Source of the DNA: Larix sibirica
Lineage: Eukaryota > Streptophyta > Pinopsida > Pinales > Pinaceae
DNA length: 13,786 bases
NCBI GenBank assembly: GCA_004151065.3
Contig: NWUY0300011979.1
Span: 27,340-41,125, forward strand
Direction of reading: 5' to 3'
The position numbers and the translations under genes are program-made. This document shows, one piece after another, positions 7,569-13,786 of this stretch. The notes below the pieces were generated by a model. It ran no database searches and was not told the origin of the DNA. It was given only the letters and a program-made list of their open reading frames with translations. Position 1 is the stretch's first letter. Each line of letters starts with the position of its first letter.

Positions 7569-8179
7569 TCAAAGATCCCAAATTTTAGTTCCTTTCCCCT
7601 TGAGATCTCCGTCTATACATCGGGGGTGATATTTTCTTATATATTTTTTCCTTAGAATTTCTTTCCACCATTCCTTTTTCCCTATAGCCAATCTCCAAAG
7701 AAGTTTGGCTCCAAGGGATTTATTCATGAGTCTAGGGTCTTTGATTTCTAGCCCACATTTTTCCACAGACCTCTTACTGTCTCCTAGTTTACTAAATGGA
7801 ACTTTTTGGAAGAATTTTTTCCTCCTTGCCATAAAAATATTCTCAACTATTTGCTTATATTGCTCATAATGTTGGCTAGAGCCATAAAAATAGAACATAC
7901 ATATATAGGGAGAGAAGACAAGGCTGATTTGAGGATATTGATCTTACCTGCTCAATTCAACCATCTTACCCTAGTAATTGACCTTATCCTTGATATTTCG
8001 GGTGATGTAATTATAGTCCACTGATTTCAGGCCTTTCCTTGATATTGGGACTCCCAGATACTTAAACGAGGACCAATCTGTTTGGAAGTTCAAGCCTATT
8101 TGTCTGGATATAGCCACAAGTTCCCTGGGGGAACAACTCCATCCATAGATATTACATTTGTGTTTCACTTACTCTGCCT
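7569..8179 (-). pseudogene. RT thumb/connection of the L1 ORF2
   Basis: Three frames are needed. The first (8168-7971) has NIYGWSCSPREL and FKYLGVPISRKGLKS, the conserved turn after the RT palm, and ends in TAG where Trp is usual. The next reads INILKSALSSLPIYVCSIF and RIFLWQGGKN, the helix of plant L1 thumbs. The third (7898-7569) has EKCGLEIKDPRLMNKSLGAK and LLWRLAIGKKEWWKEILRKK. All are typical of L1-type ORF2. At least two of the stops replace Trp codons. Confidence 0.8.
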
Positions 8180-9060
8180 CCGAAAGCGTTGAGGAAGGAT
8201 TCTAATATTCCTTTGAATTTCTGGGTGATCTGGACTAAGGTTCTTCCGAGGAGGATGGTATCGTTGGTGAATTGAGTGTGGTTGACAGGTTGCACTCCAC
8301 GGGCTAGAGATATTCATGGAATTTCACCATTCTCCATCTGAATACTGAGCTTGCTACTGAGAGTTCATGCAACGATAATTTACAGGAAGGGGGAGAGTGG
8401 GAAACCTTGTCGGAGACCCCTTGTGGCACTAAAAAAGGAGTAGGATGTTGACTTACCAAAGGAGCAATCCATGGATTTCCAATGCAATCTCTTATCCATT
8501 TTATGAATACTTCAGAGAAGCCAAATTTTTTCATTACCTCAAAGAGGAAGCTATGCCTTACCCTATTGAAGGAATTGGCTAAGTCGATCTTGATGGCCAT
8601 ACCTACTTCCTTGTTTCCCAAAGTTGAGTGAAATGCTTCTAAACCACTATAATATTGTATAGAATCTGTCTCCTTGCTATAAAACCGCCTTGGTTTGCTG
8701 AAATCAATTTGTGCAGAACTATTTTTAGTCTTTGGCCTAGGATTTTGGTTAAGATTTTGTAGGAGGAGTTGCATAGGGATATTGGCCTAAATTTTTCGAT
8801 AGAGGGAGACTGATTTTCTTTGGGGATGAGAGCAATAAAGGAGGAGTTTGTTTCCCCTCCAATGCATTCTATACCTTTGGTCCAGTCCAACATTACTCTT
8901 AAATCTTTTTTAATAATTCTCCAACAACTTATGTAAAAGTTGATTGGGAAGCCATCGGGACTAGGAAATTTATCTAGGTGCAGGGATCAAACTGCCTCAT
9001 GTATTTCATAATCAGTGATAGGTTTGCATAGATTCTCATTTCTTCATCAATGATAACTTC
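8180..9060 (-). pseudogene. Reverse transcriptase palm/fingers of the L1 ORF2
   Basis: The core enzyme copies element RNA into DNA. Visible blocks in order: ENLCKPITDYEIHEAV; DKFPSPDGFPINFY; SSFIALIPKENQSPSIEKFR; PISLCNSSYKILTKIL; LISANQGGFIARRQI; motif A AIKIDLANSFNRVRHSFL (catalytic Asp at 8583-8585 kept; the second Asp of AFD is Asn at 8565-8567); motif B ATRGLRQGFPLSPFL; motif C QFTNDTILLG at about 8250-8275. The expected F/YADD is FTND, so the first Asp of the catalytic pair is Asn (8263-8265). Frames switch near 8660 and 8430, and a TGA replaces Trp at 8987-8989. The enzyme is inactive. Confidence 0.9.
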
Positions 9061-9637
9061 TGGGATATTACCACAAAAGGATCTTATTTCATCATGATCT
9101 GTGTTCCCTTATTCAGAGTATAGACTCTTAAAGAAAGTGTAAGCCTCATTTTTTATTTAAATGTGCCCTTTTATAGGGTTCCCTTATCTATCCTTGATCT
9201 CTAGGATAGTGTTCCTTCTATTTCTCTCCTTGCATTGGTTGTGGAAGGATTTGGTGTTTTTATCTCCGGCCTTCATCCAAAGACTTCTCGATCTTAGTCT
9301 CCATTATTCCTCTTCCTTGCTTATGAGGTCTTCTATTTTACGGTCCATATTTCTTTCTTTTTGCATAATCTCTTATGTTACTAGGCCCATGTTCCATTTC
9401 TTCTTGCAATTTTTTGTGGTCCTCTTGCGCTTGGATTTTCTCTTTCCCTGGATTTTTATAGTGAGTCTTGACCCGGTGTTTTAGAGCATATTTAACCCTC
9501 CTAAGCTTGGATACCCAAATAAAGATGGGAGATCCATTTACATAACCATTCCAAGCTAATTTTATAATATCCATAACCCCATCTGTCTTTAACCATATAT
9601 CATTGAAATTGAAGGGAATAGGGCCTTGGTTCTCCAT
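9061..9637 (-). pseudogene. EEP-RT linker of the L1 ORF2
   Basis: The frame 9637-9338 reads MENQGPIPFNFNDIWLK, then NGSPIFIWVSKLRRVKYALK and EKIQAQEDHKKLQEEMEH. After a shift it continues with WRLRSRSLWMKAGDKNTKSF, HNQCKERNRRNTILEIKD and YTFFKSLYSE. This is the usual segment between endonuclease and RT in plant L1 elements, ending with the FFH..C..R...N.I stretch before the RT fingers. Stops include TAA at 9304-9306 and others where Glu or Gln would fit. Confidence 0.75.
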
Positions 9638-10361
9638 TTTTTAGAAAGAGAGGATGATTGGCTTGTGATTCGAGACAACAAATGGGAGGATCTTAGAGCT
9701 AGATATGTATTCATTTAAGAGGATGGAATTACTTAGCAGGAAGCGGTCTATCCTGACTGCAATGTGTCCTGGTCCCAATCTTCTGTTGCTCCAGGTGAAT
9801 TTCCCTTGCTTAGGATTTATGTCTATTAGGTTCCATGTATTTTGAAAGTCCTCCAAGTTTTCCCCGAAGGGATCTTTGACCTTGTAGCCTCCTCTTCTTT
9901 CCCATGGAGAATTTGTGGTGTTGAAATACCTTATTATAATTCCATTTTCCATAAGGCGAGAATCCTCCAAGTGCTCTAAAGAGTGCCAAAAGGAATTCTT
10001 TTGGTTTTTCTACGTTGGCTCATATACGTTGCATATTCTAAAAGTTTCCCTTGTTTCCCGGTTTTCCAACTCTACCATTAGCCAAAATTGGTGTTCAAGG
10101 GAAGAAGTCAACTTGAACATATGATTATCCCACCATGTCACAATACCTCCTGACGAACCGAGAGCCCCTATGGAGATAACCTCTCCCGTTCTTCCATATT
10201 CTTCCCAGTTTCTGATTATAGACTTCCTTTTCCATCTTTGTCTCTTGGATTAGTATTATTGAGGCTTTTTACTGTCAAATTAGGTTCTTTAATGTTGTTA
10301 TTTTCTATTTCCCTCCTAAGCCTCCACAATTCTAGGAGACCACTTGTGTTATTTCCTTATG
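9638..10361 (-). pseudogene. EEP (APE-type) endonuclease of the L1 ORF2
   Basis: This domain nicks the target to prime insertion. The start, with a decayed Met near 10359-10361, reads QVVS, stop, NCGGLGGK: SWNCRGLG with Trp changed to TAG (10332-10334). Next come IILIQETKMEKEVYNQ, keeping the catalytic Glu (10242-10244), then ALGSSGGIVTWWDNHMFKL and RICNVYEPT. The usual GGDFN is IRYFN: Asp has become Tyr at 9926-9928. Then FTWSNRRLGPGHIAVRIDRF, and the final SDH is SNH (Asn at 9668-9670). Two active-site Asp are lost. The frame from 9970 ends at TAA 9641-9643, where GAA (Glu) is likely ancestral, because the same frame resumes one codon later as MENQGP. Confidence 0.85.
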
Positions 10362-10369
10362 TTGGGTTG

Positions 10370-11661
10370 GCGAGGCTTGTCCTTCTTTTCCTCTCCTGTT
10401 CCTATTAGATATTTCCCTGGTGCCATATTTTTACATGTTGGTCTAGAATGGTTGGCTTACTCACCACCTTGTCCCAAGCTGATTCCATTTGCCTTAGGGT
10501 CTTGTTTGGTTTCTTTCCTTTCTTAGGTGGTTGTTATGGTTCTTCTTCCCACCTTTCAAAATTTTGTTCTTGAGCGACTCCGGATTTGGACCTTGTTACT
10601 GATCCACCTGATTTCGGGGAGGACTCAGGATGAACTTCTTCATAAGATTCGGAGGATAGGGAAAGAACATATGTATCTTCTTACCCTATTCTTGAAGAAT
10701 CGATTGGGGATTATTATTCTCCTACATTTGAGGGGTTCCACAATCCCCTCATCTTCTTCATTTTTTAATTCAGAAAGGGCTTGGAACTTATTCTCGTGGG
10801 AAACCTCCTGCTTTTCAGTCTGTTGTTTGTTGCTTCCTTCCTTCTTCCCTTTTTTCACTTGGTTCCATTCCTCCTCTTCTCTCCTTCTGTTTCCGGCTTT
10901 TTTTTCTTCGGACAATCCCTTGCAAAGTGTCCACATTCATGACATATTTTTCATTTGAAAGGAAGGTGCTCATAATCTATCATTTGAATGTGATTCCATC
11001 CATCCATAATTAGATTAATGGCTTCTGGGAGTCCTTTTTCCAAATCAACTTCAACACATATCCTTGCACAAGAAAATAGTGGGGGTTTTGGCTCTGACTT
11101 ATCGATGTATTTCCAAAGGGTATTCCCTTTCACCTTCAAGTCTTCATCACTCCAACAATGCAAGGGAAAATGCGAAAGTTTGACCCACATTGGAATGACA
11201 GATGGGATGTCTTTTTCTAGATCAAAAGAGACACTCCATTGATTGAGGTACATTCCCCTCAAACCCATGAAATAAGGACCATTCTTGAATATTAAATCTC
11301 TATCTGCCTTCTTTTCAAAGAGGAAGACAAAAAATCCTTTCCCGCATAATTTTTGATACACCTCACCTTGAATTAACGACCACTAATTTTTATTGATCCA
11401 AATTTCTATGGCACGGGGAGAGGGTCATAGGCCTATAAATTGGCCTACAAGAGCCATTTCAGAGTAGATGATGGCCTTGTGTTTTGAGGCTTCCGAACAA
11501 ACCTTGACATTCATAATTGCAACACGCTTGACAAACCTTGGGTCAGGAGAAGGGTGTGAATCCTAAGCAGGGGTAGTAGGGGCGGCCTACACAACTCGAT
11601 GGAAACCTTCATCCAACAACCTTCACCTCTCCTCCGATGCAAGGTTCAAAGGAGGATCCAT
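10370..11661 (-). pseudogene. L1 ORF1 (DUF4283, zinc-knuckle, RNA-binding)
   Basis: The nucleic-acid-binding protein of the element, which would package its RNA. The chosen start is ATG at 11659-11661 (MDPPLNLASEER); the same frame runs on through five stops. FVKRVAIMNVKV and ALVGQFIGL lead into DUF4283: GFFVFLFEKKADRDLIFKNG, PYFMGLRGMYLNQW, SVIPMWVKLSHFPLHCW, ARICVEVDLEKGLPEAINLI. At LPFK the next codon is TGA (10951-10953), exactly the first Cys of the knuckle; the rest, CHECGHFARDC, remains to 10912. A frameshift in an 8-A run follows, then an acidic and basic tail (EEEEWNQVKKGKK, NKFQALSELKNEEDEG). The C-terminus is very broken and its end is approximate. Confidence 0.85.
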
Positions 11662-11760
11662 GAAGAAACCCTAACTGCGTAGAAGAGATAACGCTTGAAA
11701 CCCTAGCTCTCACTCCCAATGAAAACCCAAATTGGTTGAACAAAAAAGCTCATATTCACC
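11662..11760 (-). promoter_or_regulatory. 5' leader of the L1 element with two teloboxes
   Basis: The 99 bp between the right target duplication and the ORF1 ATG should hold the internal promoter. On the plus strand AAACCCTAA is at 11666-11674 and AAACCCTAG at 11698-11706, that is, TTAGGGTTT and CTAGGGTTT in sense, 30 bp apart. Teloboxes of this kind are common near plant transcription starts. No TATA box is seen. Confidence 0.5.
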
Positions 11761-11775
11761 ATTTTATGATTTTTT
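11761..11775. repeat. Right target-site duplication of the L1 element
   Basis: ATTTTATGATTTTTT is identical to 4921-4935. The next bases, AAAAATTTATAAATAG, are original flank. Confidence 0.85.
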
Positions 11776-11967
11776 AAAAATTTATAAATAGTAACACATT
11801 TAATTTGTTATAGATTATTAAATACACTTAAATAATTAATTGTTACATGAGTGTTAATTGANAAAATAGCAAATGGACTTTAAAGACCCCATAAAAGTTC
11901 AAATTGAATGAGTTTTTTAATCAATATTTTTTAATAATGATAAAATATTATATGTTTACATTTATAC
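11776..11967. other. AT-rich flank between the two LINEs
   Basis: There is no open frame or recognisable motif. One undetermined base (N) lies at 11862. The second LINE may begin in this stretch but no coding signal can be read before about 11968. Confidence 0.5.
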
Positions 11968-12078
11968 TTTGGAATTGCTTTATAGGTTTAAGTTTTTCAA
12001 AGTAAGTTGCATCTCATCAAAATTATTTTAGAGGTCATTTCTCATGGTGATTAGACTTATTGTTTTTCTTGAGCATTC
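11968..12078 (+). pseudogene. Second LINE, RT thumb fragment, left half
   Basis: On the plus strand the frame through 11997-12078 reads SK, stop, VASHQNYFRGHFSW, stop, LDLLFFLSI. It fits the stretch before the RT thumb helix of plant L1 elements (K.ASHQNR.LSWGGRLTL..SVLSSIP). It ends within the CATTC duplication at 12074-12078, where the insert starts. Its reading continues exactly in the right half at 12725. The upstream limit is uncertain because decay hides earlier domains, and it is a different LINE lineage from the one at 4936-11760. Confidence 0.6.
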
Positions 12079-12724
12079 CATACCATCCAAAAGTCTAGTC
12101 ATCGCGCAGTACTGATGTGATCTTCCTAGTTGGGCATGACCATCAACCACAAGTATCACATGGACTATGCCTCATCGATACATCTTGACTGAACCCAATC
12201 CAGGAACCTTAGAGTGTGCAAAACATCAAGTGCTTGTTACACCATAGGCGATGATGCACCATCGTCACCCAACCTTAGATAATGCTACACCTTTGCCTCC
12301 CTCGAGCCAACAACACTTGAACGATCAACTGCCCAATGTATGATGATGATGTCACCCATCTAGTCCAATCCTAGATGGTGCCTGAAGGTCCTGTCCCAGC
12401 TCTACCTGACCATATACCTTCGCTGCATCCATCAAAGTTATTGTCCTAGCATGGTTGACACACCATGCACCACATTTCCAATTGAGAAATCCTTTGCCGA
12501 AGCCTGCTAAGTAGTGCCTCATTGGTTGTCTCATCCTACTCTACTGGACATCCTTGGTCCTCCTAGCCAGCAAGCCAGTACATCGTCCTAACCGTCTATC
12601 ACCCATGAGTTGTCCACCAAGGCTACCAAAATCATATGGACTCATTGTGCACCCTTAGTCATGTCTTCCCAGTGCGCCCTTCGTCACGTCATTGCTAATG
12701 TCGTTCAACGTAGGGTCGTGACAC
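12079..12724. mobile_element. Unidentified ~646-bp insert in the second LINE
   Basis: The insert is flanked by CATTC on both sides (12074-12078 and 12725-12729). It is clearly richer in G+C and CpG than its surroundings (for example CATCGCGCAGTACTG and TTCGTCACGTC). The right end, read on the minus strand, begins GTGTCACGACCC, resembling the TGTCACGACC start of some plant Gypsy LTRs, and a 5-bp duplication also fits an LTR element. The left end does not give the matching CA, and no terminal inverted repeats are visible. A minus-strand open frame of 60 codons (12352-12534) has no recognised domain. A decayed solo LTR is my best guess. Confidence 0.5.
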
Positions 12725-13786
12725 CATTCTAGTTTATGGGCACTTGTTGCCTCACATCCCCAAAGGAATTTTAGACAAGATTAGAAATGTGTGTTTTAAC
12801 TATCTTATGGAAAGGTAGTAGTGACTATAAGGGATCTCATTTAGCAAGTTGGAAGGTAATTTCTACTCCGAGAGGGAGATTTTGGGGCATTAAGAATATC
12901 TTATTATTTAATAAAGTATTTATAGTCAAGTCTCTATGGAATTTTTTGACAAGGGATAGTTTATGGAGAAGAATACTAATTGAAAAATATATTGTTCCTC
13001 GTATTGTACTTGATTGGGTTCGGATGAGAGGAAGAGTATACAAAATGTATCTAATTAGTGGAAAGCTCTGACTCTAGCCTTTCCAATCAATGGAAAATTC
13101 TTGGCTTCAAAGGTTGGTTCGGGTGATCTTGTTAGAGTTGGGTTTGATGTGATAATGGGTTATGAAATGACATTTTTCTTCCAGAAGATTCAATTCTTCA
13201 TTTGTAGGGGCAAGGAAGGTGTACTCTAAACATGTGTTCAAATCCATTGTCTACTACTATATGGAGACAAGGCTAGCTTCGTACTTAGCAGATGGGATTA
13301 GCTAAATATTGGGATCAAAGTTGGGATAGATACTTGACCGAGCTAAAAAAGGAATACATTTGATTAAGTAATGATAGGGATGAGATTTCCTAGGTCTTCA
13401 ACAAGGAAGGAGGTCATATTTGACACAGTTAGGGTATGCAACATTAACTACATGTATGTCTCATGCTCCTCATTGGTGGTGGAAAAAATTGTGGAAGGTT
13501 GCAACACCTCCTAAAAGTGTTATTTTCTTGTGACAAGTTCTTAGTAAAAACGTTTTAACTTGGGATAAATTACAATAGAGAAATAAAGAAGGCGTGGGCA
13601 TGTGCATCCTATGTAGGTGTAATGAGGAAACTACACTACATTTGTTTCTTTATTGCCCTTAAACTAAACAGGTTTGGGTTGAGGTTGCGCACCTATTATC
13701 TCTCTGGTACATTTGGGGCAAAACTACTGTGGATGAGTGTTTTCTTGGGTTTTTTTTACCTAAAGACAACTTAAGGTGTTTTGAGC
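12725..13786 (+). pseudogene. Second LINE, RT thumb to zf-RVT, runs off the window
   Basis: The right half starts ILVYGHLLPHIPKGILDKIR then NVCFNYL. After a frameshift it reads GSHLASWKVISTPRGRFWGI, KNILLFNKVFIVKSLWNFLT and RDSLWRRILIEKYIVPRI, a typical plant L1 thumb. It continues KALTLAFPINGKFLASKVGS, then GLAKYWDQSWDRYLTELKKE. The zinc region reads PHWWWKKLWKVATPPKSVIF, NKEGVGMCILCRCNEETT, and LHLFLYCP: C-x2-C at 13603-13614, H-x4-C at 13639-13656. In-frame stops TGA and TAG replace likely Trp and Lys or Arg. The domain continues to the window edge, and any RNase H would lie outside. Confidence 0.8.

Larger units (their letters stand above)
4936..11760 (-). mobile_element. Nearly full-length, dead L1-type LINE (~6.8 kb)
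   Basis: A non-LTR retrotransposon on the minus strand, bounded by an identical 15-bp target duplication at both ends. Sense order is: 99-bp leader, ORF1 with DUF4283 and CCHC knuckle, ORF2 with EEP endonuclease, reverse transcriptase, thumb, zf-RVT and RNase H, a coding-like tail, 3' UTR and a short A tail. This order is known for plant L1 elements, some of which carry an RNase H of the archaeal-like type. L1 elements insert by target-primed reverse transcription. This copy is full-length but has tens of stops and frameshifts, and key catalytic residues are replaced, so it cannot move by itself. Confidence 0.9.

Noticed and set aside
9161-9484. Plus-strand open frame of 107 codons, membrane-protein-like
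   Set aside because: Antisense to the EEP-RT linker of the L1, again a complement effect of Lys/Glu-rich codons.
10527-10958. Plus-strand open frame of 143 codons, rich in Leu, Phe and Ser
   Set aside because: It is antisense to the L1 ORF1 tail, and its hydrophobic look comes from the complement of an A/G-rich acidic-basic coding stretch.
12837-13043. Minus-strand open frame of 68 codons
   Set aside because: Antisense to the clear LINE thumb sequence on the plus strand.

Overview
This window looks like non-genic DNA from a large, repeat-rich seed-plant genome. I infer a gymnosperm (conifer-like) source from the style of the LINE proteins, but the sequence does not prove it. The DNA is AT-rich. 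I see no intact host gene, rRNA, tRNA, operon or CRISPR array. Almost everything that can be interpreted is decayed transposable element: coding frames are broken by many stops and small frameshifts, and the reading frame has to be followed from one frame to the next.

Layout. 1-197: a 97-bp tandem duplication. 198-1930: no readable gene; the part at about 840-1320 has a TA-rich TATA-like tract and four telobox motifs and may be a transcribed leader or LTR. 1930-2640 (minus strand): remnant of a Ty3/Gypsy integrase core. 2395-2502 and 2924-3031: two unrelated tandem duplications that both have a 54-bp period. 3032-3480: AT-rich, with one small perfect hairpin. 3481-3700: a tRNA-derived SINE-like element. 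3826-4865: several diverged copies of another tRNA-related SINE-like family, at least three with box A/box B heads.

4936-11760 (minus strand): a nearly complete L1-type LINE, flanked by a 15-bp target-site duplication next to a TT/AAAA-type nick site. In sense order it has a 5' leader, ORF1 (DUF4283 plus a CCHC knuckle), then ORF2 with EEP endonuclease, reverse transcriptase, thumb/connection, zf-RVT knuckle and RNase H. After RNase H there is an unexpected coding-like tail of about 310 codons, then the 3' UTR and a short A tail. It is certainly dead: catalytic residues of EEP, RT and RNase H are replaced, and there are many stops.

11968-13786 (plus strand, running off the window): a second, different LINE fragment with RT thumb/connection and zf-RVT. 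It is split at 12079-12724 by a GC- and CpG-richer insert of unknown type with a 5-bp CATTC duplication on each side. Removing the insert and one duplication rejoins the LINE frame exactly at the junction.

How the parts relate: the elements are not a cooperating system but layers of insertion. The two SINE-like families have no enzymes of their own and would have depended on LINE machinery, but I cannot show that either LINE here served them. The most novel-looking items are the coding-like tail after RNase H, the unidentified insert in the second LINE, and the SINE-like cluster.
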